From an uncultured Muribaculaceae bacterium (GTDB taxonomy: Bacteria > Bacteroidota > Bacteroidia > Bacteroidales > Muribaculaceae): a stretch of 64,000 nucleotides of DNA. Made by a program: the position numbers and the translations under genes. The stretch is taken from the NCBI GenBank assembly GCA_910579845.1, contig CAJTWL010000007.1, positions 1-64,000 of the forward strand, in the 5' to 3' direction. The notes beneath the pieces were generated by a model, which saw nothing but the letters and a program-made list of their open reading frames with translations, ran no database searches and had not been told where the DNA came from. Below are positions 44,936 through 53,755 of this stretch, piece after piece; position 1 is the first letter of the stretch, and each line of letters opens with the position of its first letter.

Positions 44936-46645
44936 TTCTTCTGCTGAAATAATTTCTGATTCTTCGGCTTGTGTATCCTGTTTCACATTAGGCAATTCCA
45001 GACCGAGATGACGCTTGGCATCTACACTCTTCAATATAATACCCAGAACCAGAGCCGCGGCTCCGAGACAAGCAAGCATTATTAATGGTACAGTATAATT
45101 ATAACTTACTGATGCCTGGGCTTCAGTAATTGTACCATTGGCAAGTGCCTCTGTTATATCAGGATTGGTTTTGTCAAGGACTTTGCCGATAAGCAATGGG
45201 AATAGCCATAGACCAATATTCTGTATCCAGAATATCAGAGCGTACGCAGATCCTATAATTTTGGCATCAACCAGTTTCGGAACACTTGGCCATAAAGAAG
45301 CAGGGACAAGTGAGAATGATGCTCCAAGAACAAGTATAGTGACATATGCTATAATTACTCCCCCAACCGGGCTATTACTGAATTGAGGAAGAATAAATGC
45401 GAATGTGAGATGACACAGAATAAGTAATATTGATCCAAGAATAAGCATTGATGCCGCTTTGCCTTTGTAATCCACGTAATTGCCAAGAATCGGAGTGATT
45501 CCTACAGCAAGGAGGGGGAAGACAGCAAATATGGCGGATGCGCTCTGTCGCATATACCCCATCCAACAATATAGGACAAGAAATATAATGGCAACAAACA
45601 GCATCACAGTCTTCAATATTTTGTTTTTACCAAAATTACTTGCAAAAGATGCGACAGCGACAATCAGCATCACTACATATTGCCATACGGAAACTGCGTC
45701 TCCACCCCAGAAGGAGGTCGGGTCTACATCTGTGAATTTAAGATTACACTGCAGCATATTAACAGCATATTTCTGGAATGGGAATATTGCCGAATAATAA
45801 AGCACGCATAACAAAGCTACCAGCCAAAATGCCCAGCTTGACAATATTTTACCAAGATCACTTATCTTAAACGGCTCATCTTTTTCCTCGGCTTCTCCTG
45901 TCTGTGAATCAAGTTTCTTGTCCATAAAGAAATAAACAATAAACATTATCAGGGCAATAAGCAATAAGACAACACCGAATGCTACAGAACGGGATACGTC
46001 AACCACTCCTCCCAATTCGGCAAATACCGGTGAGAAAATCATACATGTCGCTACCCCAAGTCGTGCCAATGCCATTTCCGATCCCATAGCCAATGCCATT
46101 TCTCGGCCTTTGAACCACTTTACAATACCGCGGCTGACTGTTATTCCTGCCATCTCGACGCCACACCCGAAGATCATGAATCCTACAGCTGAACATTTTG
46201 CAGATGCCGGCATCCCTTTATAGAAGGGAGAGATGCCCAATTCCTCAAAACCGGGGATATAGTTGAGATTATTTGTAAACCATGTGTTAAGTGTACTGTT
46301 GATAAATGAATCAGTAAGAGCATACCAATTTATTACGGCGCCGAAAAGCATGACGCCTCCAGACAGAACGGCAGTAAATCGGACTCCCATTTTGTCAAGG
46401 ATAATCCCGGCAAATATCAGGAAGAAAATAAATACATTCAGGAATGTTTCCGAACTTTGCATTGTTCCGAATGCAGTTGAATCCCATCCCCTCTCGGATT
46501 GTAAAAGATCTTTAATAGGCGAAAGTACATCCATAAAGATATATGAACAGAACATTGCGAATGCAAGCAATCCGAGCGCTGTCCATCTTGCCCAACTTTT
46601 ATCGCGAAGTGACACAGTCTGTAGCGAAGACGATAATGTAGTCAT
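44933..46645 (-). CDS. MFS transporter (oxalate/nitrate-like branch, substrate unknown)
   Basis: 570 residues with about 12 membrane segments, longer than most MFS proteins because of an extracytoplasmic insert between segments 2 and 5 (TLNTWFTNNLNYIPGFEELG) and a cytoplasmic loop (DKKLDSQTGEAEEKDEPFK). Recognisable MFS parts include GIILDKMGVRFTAVLSGGVM (loop 2-3 motif) and VKWFKGREMALAMGSEMALARLG. The substrate cannot be told from sequence. The short C-terminal tail is acidic (EESEIISAEE). Confidence 0.82.
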   Translation of the reverse strand: MTTLSSSLQTVSLRDKSWARWTALGLLAFAMFCSYIFMDVLSPIKDLLQSERGWDSTAFGTMQSSETFLNVFIFFLIFAGIILDKMGVRFTAVLSGGVMLFGAVINWYALTDSFINSTLNTWFTNNLNYIPGFEELGISPFYKGMPASAKCSAVGFMIFGCGVEMAGITVSRGIVKWFKGREMALAMGSEMALARLGVATCMIFSPVFAELGGVVDVSRSVAFGVVLLLIALIMFIVYFFMDKKLDSQTGEAEEKDEPFKISDLGKILSSWAFWLVALLCVLYYSAIFPFQKYAVNMLQCNLKFTDVDPTSFWGGDAVSVWQYVVMLIVAVASFASNFGKNKILKTVMLFVAIIFLVLYCWMGYMRQSASAIFAVFPLLAVGITPILGNYVDYKGKAASMLILGSILLILCHLTFAFILPQFSNSPVGGVIIAYVTILVLGASFSLVPASLWPSVPKLVDAKIIGSAYALIFWIQNIGLWLFPLLIGKVLDKTNPDITEALANGTITEAQASVSYNYTVPLIMLACLGAAALVLGIILKSVDAKRHLGLELPNVKQDTQAEESEIISAEE

Positions 46646-46681
46646 TAAATAAGTGATTTAGTATTATTTTTTGAATGTTTT

Positions 46682-46743
46682 TTAGAAACTGTTTAAATTT
46701 ATTTTCAGAGTATTTTGAGATGGATTTTTGAGAAGTATTCTTA
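46682..46743. repeat. Internally deleted fold-back repeat
   Basis: Starts like copies F and H (TTAGAAACTGTTTAAATTTA) and continues with their left arm (TTGAGAAGTATT), but ends after 56 bases at TTA 46741-46743. The apical core and right arm are missing. The right TTA is the stop codon of the thioredoxin lipoprotein gene. Confidence 0.65.
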
Positions 46744-47259
46744 GTACCAAGCCCCATTCTGAATTTCGTCTGTCAGTTCCGATTCAGGAACGGCACCGTT
46801 TATTCTATTGGTTTCCTTCCCGTCTTCATCGAGAAAGACGAAAGTCGGGATTGATTGTATCTGGTATTTATTTGCAATTTCGGGATATTCATCTACATCA
46901 ATTGATATGAAATTGATTTTGTCTCCATATTGTTTTGCAATTTTTTCAAAAATCGGCTTCATTTTTCTGCATGGAGGGCACCATACGGCAGAAAAATCAA
47001 TTATTGACGGTTTCCCATTATTTACAAGCGTAGTCTTTACTATATTCTCAGAAACATCTGTATTGTTTCTGGAGACTGAATTATCCTGTGCTTCCGAACC
47101 TGTTTCTTCATCTATGGAGATTGTCGTTTTAGGTTGTTTGCTTTCTATTGCCGTATCAGAGTCCTGACTCTGAGTTGTTGTGGATTTGCCGGAGCAGGAA
47201 CTTGCAATCAGCATTGTGAGTGCAATTGACAGGGATGCAATTATATTTGAATGTATCAT
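46741..47259 (-). CDS. Thioredoxin-like lipoprotein
   Basis: About 172 residues from the ATG at 47259, which gives a clean lipoprotein signal (IASSC, Cys22); the frame can be extended 25 codons upstream without a sensible signal. A low-complexity S/T/E/Q linker (~25-75) precedes a thioredoxin domain with WCPPC (Cys94, Cys97), DVDEYPEIANKY, and the cis-proline in SIPTFVFL. Periplasm-facing disulfide oxidoreductase, possibly a reductase. The stop codon coincides with a repeat flank. Confidence 0.85.
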   Translation of the reverse strand: MIHSNIIASLSIALTMLIASSCSGKSTTTQSQDSDTAIESKQPKTTISIDEETGSEAQDNSVSRNNTDVSENIVKTTLVNNGKPSIIDFSAVWCPPCRKMKPIFEKIAKQYGDKINFISIDVDEYPEIANKYQIQSIPTFVFLDEDGKETNRINGAVPESELTDEIQNGAWY

Positions 47260-47355
47260 AATAATCTGTATAATAATGATAGATGCGGTGTGCAAAGAGT
47301 TTGCTATTTGCAAACACCCTACGCACCGCATCAATTTATTAAAATTAAATTCTCT

Positions 47356-47544
47356 TTAGAAATTGTTTAAATTTATTTTCAGAGAATTTTGAGAAGTATT
47401 TTTGAGATGTTTCTGCGAGTCGAGGAGGGAGAAACCTGACGGTTTTGACCGATGAGACTTGGTGGAAACAGCCGAAAAGACTCTCAAAAGACCTGAAAGA
47501 ATACTTATAACATTTTTTTCGTAATTAATTTAAACAGTTTCTTA
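47356..47544 (+). repeat. Fold-back repeat, copy F
   Basis: Arms AGAAATTGTTTAAATTTA (from 47358) and the complement of AGAAACTGTTTAAATTAA (to 47542), between TTA triplets 47356-47358 and 47542-47544. Apical stem GAAACC/GGTTTT with TGAC loop (47431-47446), then GACCGATGAGACTTGG. Six bases after the pfp stop codon. Same subtype as the copy inside batD. Confidence 0.85.
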
Positions 47545-47550
47545 GATCTT

Positions 47551-49206
47551 TTAAATCTCTTTTCCGTGTTCGAGAAGCAGTGTCATGGAAGGACGATCGC
47601 AAACTTCTGCCGGACCGAAGTACTGAATTGGTCCCGGATACTGGTATAGTGTATTGAGAGCCAACGTCTCGCGCATGGATGCATATTTTAAGTACGGACG
47701 ACCGTTGAGGTTTACCAATGCTTTCTGAATTACAGGCTTCATCTCACCGTTGCGACGTTCCATATTCATCATCATAGTGATTGGAATACCACCGCAGATC
47801 CAATTTTCCGGTTTATCGGTGAGGTTGCGTACACTTGACATGTAGCCGGTCAATCCCGAGTTAATCAACATTGCCGCATTATAACCAAGTGCATAGGTAT
47901 AATCAGCGTCGAAGTTTGTCGGGTCTGCGCAACGTCCTTCATAACCGAAGAAGTGATGCTGAGCTGCAAACTTACCTACGTATTCTCCATCTCTTGCCAT
48001 CTCTGCAAGGCGTTTGCCAATCATTTCGCTAAGAAGACTTTCTGTCTCGATAAGAGATACTTGTACATTACCGTGGCTGTCTCGATCCAGACTAAGCTGC
48101 AGAGCTATCCTGTCAGGAAGTGAACTGTAAAGTTCGGCATTTGCAGGAGATAGATGTTTCTGGATAGCCTGAAGTTTCTCACTTTCGGAAAGAGACTCAA
48201 GTTCTGAAGCGTAATTAACCAATACCTCGTTAAGCTCGGAAATAAGGACTTTCATCGAAGGTATGAATTCAATCAATCCTTCAGGAATAAGGATTGTTCC
48301 AAAGTTCCAACCCAGCTTTGCACGTTCTGAAATCATATAGCAGATTGAGCTGACTATATTGTCAAGAGTCATGCGTTTTGCCAACACTTCTTCTGATATA
48401 AGGCAGTAGTTCGGCTGAGTCTCTAATGCGCACTCAAGTGCTATGTGAGATGCTGAACGCCCCATCAATTTAATGAAGTGATAGTATTTTTTTGCCGAGT
48501 TACAATCACGTTGTATATTTCCTATAACTTCGCTATATACCTTGCAGGCTGTGTCAAAACCGAAAGATGCTTCAATCCAGTCATTCTTCAGGTCTCCATC
48601 GATAGTCTTCGGTACACCGATAACCTGAACACCTGCATTAATGTTTTTGTAATATTCTGCCAATACCGCTGCATTGGTATTGGAATCGTCTCCTCCAATT
48701 ATAACCAATGCTTTGATATTAAGCTCTTTCAGTATCTTTAGCCCGGCTTCAAATTGTTCCGGATTCTCAAGTTTTGTACGACCTGATCCTATGATGTCAA
48801 AACCTCCGGTGTTGCGATATTCCGCAATGTAACCGGCGGTAAGTTCCATATACTGGTGATTGATAAATCCTGAAGGTCCCATAAGGAAACCATACAGACG
48901 ATTCTCTTTATTAAGCTTCTTGAGTCCGTCAAAAATACCGCTGACAACGTTGTGACCACCGGGAGCTTGTCCTCCGGATAGGATAATTCCCACATTGAAC
49001 GGTTCCTCTACTCTTTCTGGTTCGTCGTTGTGTTCAAATTGAACAACAGGCATCCCATATGTATGAGGAAACAATTGCTTAATAGCCTCCTGGTCAGCTA
49101 CAGAATTGGTAGCCTCGCCGAATTTCACTTTTACGTCACCTTGCAACTCTTTGGGAAGTTTAGGCTGGTATTCTGCCCTAACTCTTTGTAGCGCACTCTT
49201 TTTCAT
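47551..49206 (-). CDS. pfp: Diphosphate-fructose-6-phosphate 1-phosphotransferase
   Basis: 551 residues, the long PPi-PFK form. LSGGQAPGGHNVVSG (~77-90) binds the phosphoryl donor. GGDDSNTNA (171-179), with Asp at the position that is Gly in ATP-PFK, and PKTIDGDLKN (199-208) mark PPi specificity. MGRSASHIALECAL and YEGRCADPTNFDADYTYALG are further family blocks. Glycolysis with pyrophosphate as donor is common in Bacteroidales. It has its own leader of about 190 bases free of repeats upstream. Confidence 0.95.
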   Translation of the reverse strand: MKKSALQRVRAEYQPKLPKELQGDVKVKFGEATNSVADQEAIKQLFPHTYGMPVVQFEHNDEPERVEEPFNVGIILSGGQAPGGHNVVSGIFDGLKKLNKENRLYGFLMGPSGFINHQYMELTAGYIAEYRNTGGFDIIGSGRTKLENPEQFEAGLKILKELNIKALVIIGGDDSNTNAAVLAEYYKNINAGVQVIGVPKTIDGDLKNDWIEASFGFDTACKVYSEVIGNIQRDCNSAKKYYHFIKLMGRSASHIALECALETQPNYCLISEEVLAKRMTLDNIVSSICYMISERAKLGWNFGTILIPEGLIEFIPSMKVLISELNEVLVNYASELESLSESEKLQAIQKHLSPANAELYSSLPDRIALQLSLDRDSHGNVQVSLIETESLLSEMIGKRLAEMARDGEYVGKFAAQHHFFGYEGRCADPTNFDADYTYALGYNAAMLINSGLTGYMSSVRNLTDKPENWICGGIPITMMMNMERRNGEMKPVIQKALVNLNGRPYLKYASMRETLALNTLYQYPGPIQYFGPAEVCDRPSMTLLLEHGKEI

Positions 49207-49337
49207 AATGGATTTATATAACTGAATATCTTTTATTACCTTTAGTTATGAATATGTTACAAAGTTAATCATTTTGAATAAGAGTGCAAAAACAATTTTT
49301 TAATTATAATTCAGAACTGTTCAAGTAATTGTTTGCT

Positions 49338-49375
49338 TTTAGAAGCTGTTTGAAAATAAAATTTAATTTTGGGTC
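49338..49375. repeat. Fold-back repeat arm remnant
   Basis: TTAGAAGCTGTTTGAAAAT followed by AAAATTTAATTTT. It looks like a left arm (compare AGAAGCTGTTTAAAT in the batD copy) with no core or right arm, 25 bases before copy B. The rest of 49207-49400 has no recognisable feature apart from the AT-rich pfp leader. Confidence 0.45.
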
Positions 49376-49398
49376 GTAGGCTTGGAACGGAAATTTTC

Positions 49399-49597
49399 TT
49401 AGAGTATGTTGAGTTTTAAATGATTTTAGCACAGACAGAGACTTCGGAGGGATTTTTCAAGATTCAGGAGGGAGCATAGCGGGCTATGTGACCGAATGAA
49501 TCTTGGGAAAGCACCTGAAGGATCGTTTGTGATGAAATCAAAAATTCCAATACTCTTTATAAATGTTTAATTTGGTTTAAAACTCAACATACTCTTA
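49399..49597 (+). repeat. Fold-back repeat, copy B
   Basis: Perfect 20-bp inverted ends AGAGTATGTTGAGTTTTAAA (49401-49420 and 49576-49595) between TTA triplets. Inner helix CAAGATTCA/TGAATCTTG; apical stem GCATAG/CTATGT around CGGG (49474-49489). The right TTA (49595-49597) is the stop codon of kdsB. Confidence 0.87.
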
Positions 49598-50353
49598 ATT
49601 CCCGAGGTCTTCAAGCATTTTCTCAGCACATCTAAGATCCTCGATAGTGTCGATTCCTATTGTTGAGAATTCTGTAAGTCCGACTTTGATTTTATAGCCA
49701 TTCTGCAACCATCTCAGTTGCTCAAGACTTTCGGCTTTCTCGAGTGTTGATTCGGGTAATTTTACAATCTCTTTTAATGTCTCGGCTTTATATCCATAAA
49801 TCCCGATATGTGTATGGAACTGATATTCCTTAAGCCAGTTTTTCCAATCTGTTTTCCTGATATATGGAATTATGCTTCTTGAAAAATATATTGCATTGAA
49901 GTTATCATCATAGATAAGCTTGACTAAATTGGGATCAAACAACGCATCAAACCCGTCCTCGGGATTAAACTGTTTGGTAAGTGTCGCGAGCTTTATATCC
50001 GGTTCATTTTCAAATAAAGAAGCTATTTTGTTTATCTGCGATGGTTGGATAAATGGTTCATCACCCTGAATATTTATAACCACTTCAGCATCGCTGCCAA
50101 GTTTACGATATGCTTCCTCGATTCGTTCCGTTCCGCTTTTATGTGATAATGAGGTCATTACTACATTATATCCGGCTTTGCGGACACAGTTGGCAATCCG
50201 CTCATCATCCGTGGCCACTGCAAGTTCTATCCCTGTCTTTTCAACTTGTCGGCACACTCTTATAATCATCTCTTCTCCACCTATTTTTGCAAGTGGTTTT
50301 CCCGGGAATCGCGAAGATTCATATCTCGCGGGAATTAAACATATAAATTTCAT
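49595..50353 (-). CDS. kdsB: 3-deoxy-manno-octulosonate cytidylyltransferase
   Basis: 252 residues. Nucleotidyltransferase start IPARYESSRFPGKPLAKIGG, then VATDDERIANCVRKAGY, MTSLSHKSGTERIEEA, INIQGDEPFIQPSQI and the IGIYGYKAETL block: standard KdsB. Activates Kdo with CTP for lipid A-Kdo. The C-terminal residues run to the repeat boundary; length is normal, so insertion of copy B at the stop codon did not shorten it. Confidence 0.95.
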   Translation of the reverse strand: MKFICLIPARYESSRFPGKPLAKIGGEEMIIRVCRQVEKTGIELAVATDDERIANCVRKAGYNVVMTSLSHKSGTERIEEAYRKLGSDAEVVINIQGDEPFIQPSQINKIASLFENEPDIKLATLTKQFNPEDGFDALFDPNLVKLIYDDNFNAIYFSRSIIPYIRKTDWKNWLKEYQFHTHIGIYGYKAETLKEIVKLPESTLEKAESLEQLRWLQNGYKIKVGLTEFSTIGIDTIEDLRCAEKMLEDLGN

Positions 50354-50399
50354 TGTATAGGTTATTGTTTGCTTTATATTGACTCGGTATTGCTTATAT

Positions 50400-51488
50400 T
50401 TACGGGTTACTTCCGGATTTTATTCTCTCTTTGGTATATGTCTTTTTTAGCCATAAAGGTACAATTACAGCTCCTATAAATAAATAAAGATAATATGTTA
50501 TTATTCTCCATACGACAGCGAGTATGAGAGCCATGGCAGGAGTGGGAATGAAATCTCCATAGTATTGCGAGAATAACCATTCGCTAAGTCCTGATCCTCC
50601 GGGAGTCGGACTGATCATTAATACAACCCATATTACAAATTGTCTGGCAAGAATTGCCCATTGATATTTGTCATCATATGGTATAAAACCGAAGAAAAGT
50701 GCATTTACAACAAGATATCGGGATGTCCAGGAGATAGCTGTCCCACAGAATACTTCAAGCCAGAATCCGAATGGTTTTGCTTTTAGCTCTATAGAAGTTT
50801 CCACCATGCTTGATCCCATTCCGGAAATTTGAGAAGACCATTTGTTGAGCAATTTCCATTTTGAGATCTTGTCAAGCAGCTTGTTTATCCATATCGGTTT
50901 CCATATGATCCCCATAAATAATATGAATGTCCATGCCGCAATAATTAAGTATACAACCCAAAAGGTATATTTGATTCCGTGAGCGAACGAATTACCATCT
51001 GAAGTGAATATCTCACTTGCCGGTGTAATCAATATAATAAAAGGACATGCAATGACAAAGAACAATTCATCGAGAAATAAGGTGGTAAGCATCAACGTTG
51101 TAGCTTTACCAATTTCAATGCCTTGAGAGTTCAGGAATATCATTCCTAATGAACTGCCTCCCACTGCTGACGGTGTTATGCAATTTGTAAATTCACATAA
51201 CATATCAACTTTCCAAGCCTGCTTCCAGCTAAGTTTACGATTAGTAAGTGCTCTGAATCTCCAGGTCAGTCCGAAATCCCTTCCGAACATAAATAGAAAT
51301 CCTGCTATTATGCAGGTGTATATACGCCAGTCTATATTGATGTTTCTTATTACATCAACAAAATTCTCTTTTCTGGCATCATGCAAAAACATCAGACCAA
51401 CAACGATCAATCCTATAGAAACAGGTAAAAGAACCTTCCACACGGAAAAGTCAGCTCTGTTATTATTTGCGGATTTGCCAGCTGTCAT
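50400..51488 (-). CDS. Flippase-like membrane protein (UPF0104/LPG synthase TM family)
   Basis: About 362 residues from the ATG at 51488 (frame open to 51536). Six to eight membrane segments: VLLPVSIGLIVVGLMFL, IYTCIIAGFLFMFGR, TLFLDELFFVIACPFIILIT and others. The family motif FTNCITPSAVGGSSLGMIFL and the ISPTPGGSGLSEWLF segment are those of the AglD/YbhN (lysylphosphatidylglycerol synthase transmembrane) family. It overlaps the glycosyltransferase stop by 26 bases and so is likely coexpressed with it; a glycolipid-related job is inference. Confidence 0.8.
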   Translation of the reverse strand: MTAGKSANNNRADFSVWKVLLPVSIGLIVVGLMFLHDARKENFVDVIRNINIDWRIYTCIIAGFLFMFGRDFGLTWRFRALTNRKLSWKQAWKVDMLCEFTNCITPSAVGGSSLGMIFLNSQGIEIGKATTLMLTTLFLDELFFVIACPFIILITPASEIFTSDGNSFAHGIKYTFWVVYLIIAAWTFILFMGIIWKPIWINKLLDKISKWKLLNKWSSQISGMGSSMVETSIELKAKPFGFWLEVFCGTAISWTSRYLVVNALFFGFIPYDDKYQWAILARQFVIWVVLMISPTPGGSGLSEWLFSQYYGDFIPTPAMALILAVVWRIITYYLYLFIGAVIVPLWLKKTYTKERIKSGSNP

Positions 51489-52680
51489 ATTGTCTATTGT
51501 TTTTGTAAATAGAATCATATCTGTCCAATACCTCACCTACAACGTCTTCCCAACTTCGCACTAAAGTGTTTCTTGCATTATAACTTACTTCTTTTAGAAT
51601 GTCTTTATGCTTTTGCAAAAACATAATTGCTTTTGCAAACTCTTTGGGGTTCTTCTTGACAAGGAAACCATTGTACCCGTCTCGTATCACTTCTGACGCG
51701 GTAGATTCTTCCAAAAGCATTGTAGGCGTACCCATGGCAGCCGCCTCTCTCAAAACAAGAGGTGCATTGTCATAGAAAGAAGGAAACAGGAAAAGATCAG
51801 AAGCCGCATAATAATCACTTATTTTTTTTCTGTCTCTAATCGCTCCATGCATCGTGCAACAGTCTTCAAGTCCATACTCTATTATTTTATTACGTATGTC
51901 ATTGGCTGCATATCCCGTGCCTATGAAGTTCATGGTAAAAGAGAGCGAGTCCTTAAGTTCCTTAAGAGTATCTAATATTACGTCAATTCCTTTCTCCCAT
52001 ATATGTTGTCCTAAGAATAGAAGGGCGATGCTTTTTTCAGGAATATTAAGTCTTTTTTTTGCTCTGAGTTTATAATCCATAAGATCACCCTGCACAATTG
52101 ACGAAAAATCGTTGCCATTCTCAACAACAGTCAGTTTCCCTTTGTACCCATATTCCCTTACAGTATCTTCAACGAATGCCTGTGGAATCCACACTTCATC
52201 GCATAAATTGAAGAAATCAATTATTCTCTGCATAATTATCGGTATCATCCATCTTGTATTATTGAATGAATGGCTGAGATCATCTTTGTATTTTGAATGA
52301 AATGTACCGATCAGTGGCACTCCCCTTTTCTTTTTTACATACACGCCAAGTCTTCCTGAGGAGAAGGGACAATGTGCATGGACTATTTTGAAGTTTGTAT
52401 TTCTTAAACGATACCATATAAATGGATCCAACTTGGGATAGCCGTATCTGTACGGACTTCTCGAACGGATAGGAAGTGAGAAATAGCGCAACACATCATA
52501 AGGCTTCTCTATAATCTCCGGATTCCAAGGAGTGACAACACATGTTGGTGCTCCATATTTTTTTAACCAATATGCATAATTTTCCACAGTAAGAGATACC
52601 CCATCCAGAATTGGAGGAAAGCTATCGTTAAAGATGCCATAAAGTCCCTTATCTTTTGGAATGCTGAATGGATTATTCAT
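51463..52680 (-). CDS. GT4-type glycosyltransferase
   Basis: 405 residues, GT-B fold. N-domain: NDSFPPILDGVSLTVENYAYWL, HAHCPFSSGRLGVY, PLIGTFHSKYKDDL. C-domain: LLFLGQHIWEKGIDVILDTL, GAIRDRKKISDYYAASDLFLFPS, the nucleotide-sugar E-x7-E region EAAAMGTPTMLLEESTASEV. Resembles alpha-mannosyl or alpha-glucosyl diacylglycerol transferases (dihexosyl lipid type). Cytoplasmic face of the inner membrane. First gene of the group with the flippase-like gene and kdsB. Confidence 0.85.
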   Translation of the reverse strand: MNNPFSIPKDKGLYGIFNDSFPPILDGVSLTVENYAYWLKKYGAPTCVVTPWNPEIIEKPYDVLRYFSLPIRSRSPYRYGYPKLDPFIWYRLRNTNFKIVHAHCPFSSGRLGVYVKKKRGVPLIGTFHSKYKDDLSHSFNNTRWMIPIIMQRIIDFFNLCDEVWIPQAFVEDTVREYGYKGKLTVVENGNDFSSIVQGDLMDYKLRAKKRLNIPEKSIALLFLGQHIWEKGIDVILDTLKELKDSLSFTMNFIGTGYAANDIRNKIIEYGLEDCCTMHGAIRDRKKISDYYAASDLFLFPSFYDNAPLVLREAAAMGTPTMLLEESTASEVIRDGYNGFLVKKNPKEFAKAIMFLQKHKDILKEVSYNARNTLVRSWEDVVGEVLDRYDSIYKNNRQYDSWQIRK

Positions 52681-52785
52681 TTTCTGTGTTTATTGTATGT
52701 ATAATATGTCTGTTATTTCACAAAATTAAGTTAATTTTATAACAACTGAATGTCTCATATGGTAAATATTTGGTAAATATTTTTT

Positions 52786-52984
52786 TTAGAGTGTGTTTGG
52801 ATTTAACTTTCCTTTACATGAAGTTTTTTTTTGAGGGAATTCCACAAGTTGAAGAAGGAGCATAGCGGGCTATGCGACAGATGAGACTTGGTGAAATTCA
52901 CCGGAAAGAACCTTCAGGGGAAGGAAAAGAATATCTCAGACATATTCAAACATATAATTCGTGTTAAATTCAAACACACTCTTA
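52786..52984 (+). repeat. Fold-back repeat, copy E
   Basis: Arms AGAGTGTGTTTGGATTTAAC (52788-52807) and the complement of AGAGTGTGTTTGAATTTAAC (52963-52982), one mismatch, between TTA triplets. Inner helix CACAAGT/ACTTGGTG; apical GCATAG-CGGG-CTATGC followed by GACAGATGA. It lies about 105 bases upstream of the glycosyltransferase. The rest of 52681-53187 is AT-rich; only TAAGTGTT/AACACTTA near 53040-53080 forms another short inverted repeat. Confidence 0.85.
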
Positions 52985-53187
52985 AATACAGGAAAATGTT
53001 TTTAATATGTGAGTAGGTATTCAAATTAAAAGATAATAAGTGTTTTTACTTTTATGCATAAATTTAATCTGAACACTTACTTAAATCGATATGATAAACT
53101 CAATAGGGTGATTTTCTTGAATGCCGCATTCTGAAGTATTTATTGTATCAATATCAAGTAACATGAAATAAAAATATTGAAAAGGGT

Positions 53188-53219
53188 GTTGTATAATTAA
53201 AATAAAAATTATAACTTTG
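53188..53219 (+). promoter_or_regulatory. tRNA-Cys promoter
   Basis: GTTG (53188-53191, three of four to TTTG), 20 bases, TAACTTTG (53212-53219). The transcript would begin about 10 bases before the tRNA. Confidence 0.65.
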
Positions 53220-53236
53220 CACTCGCAAAAGTTAAG

Positions 53237-53307
53237 GGTGCCATGTCCGAGTGGTTAGGTACCGGTCTGCAAAACCGTTCACACCAGTTCGAATCTGGTT
53301 GGCACCT
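53237..53307 (+). tRNA. tRNA-Cys (anticodon GCA)
   Basis: 71 nt. Acceptor GGTGCCA (53237-53243) pairs with TGGCACC (53300-53306); discriminator T. Anticodon loop CTGCAAA with GCA; T arm ACCAG-TTCGAAT-CTGGT. CCA is not encoded. Confidence 0.93.
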
Positions 53308-53308
53308 C

Positions 53309-53338
53309 AAAAGCACTTCCAATTGGAAGTGCTTTTTT
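53309..53338 (+). terminator. tRNA-Cys terminator
   Basis: AAAAGCACTTCC (53309-53320), AATT, GGAAGTGCTTTT (53325-53336), then TT. The whole is a perfect palindrome directly behind the tRNA. Confidence 0.9.
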
Positions 53339-53348
53339 ATTATGTCTT

Positions 53349-53564
53349 TTAGAGAGTGTTTGGATTTAAATGATTTTAGCACAAATAGAGACTTCGGAGG
53401 GATTTTTCAAGATTCAGGAGGGAGCATTTGTGTCAGCCGGACTCCGGTCGGGCTATGTGACCGGATGAATCTTTGGGAAAGTACCCGGAGAATCGTTTGT
53501 GATGAAATCAAAATTCCCATACTCTTTATTAATGTTTAATTTGCTTTAAATTCAAACACTCTAA
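53349..53564 (+). repeat. Fold-back repeat, copy C (enlarged apical loop)
   Basis: Arms AGAGAGTGTTTGGATTTAAA (53351-53370) and TTTAAATTCAAACACTCT (53545-53562). Inner helix CAAGATTCA/TGAATCTT. The apical stem is replaced: after GGAGCAT come about 22 extra bases containing the small hairpin CCGGA-C-TCCGG before GGGCTATGTGACC. The rest of 53565-53755 is the AT-rich leader of the phosphoesterase gene. Confidence 0.83.
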
Positions 53565-53755
53565 GATTAAGGAATAATTAAGCATGTGAAATCTGATCAG
53601 GCTGAAAATGTTAAATTTCTGTTAAAATGCGAATTATAAATACTTAATATTGGTGAGAGGTTATAAAGTTTTAACGATATTTTCTTAACTTTACATTGAT
53701 TGTATTCTGTGTATTATATCTAATCCAAGATCTTAACTACCTTAAAATTCTATAT

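Noticed and set aside
49441..49510. Hammerhead ribozyme in the repeat core (ACCGATGA resembling CUGAUGA)
   Set aside because: The U of CUGAUGA is not conserved (CCGATGA), no matching GAAA strand with a cleavage triplet is placed correctly, and the flanking helices do not form a three-way junction.
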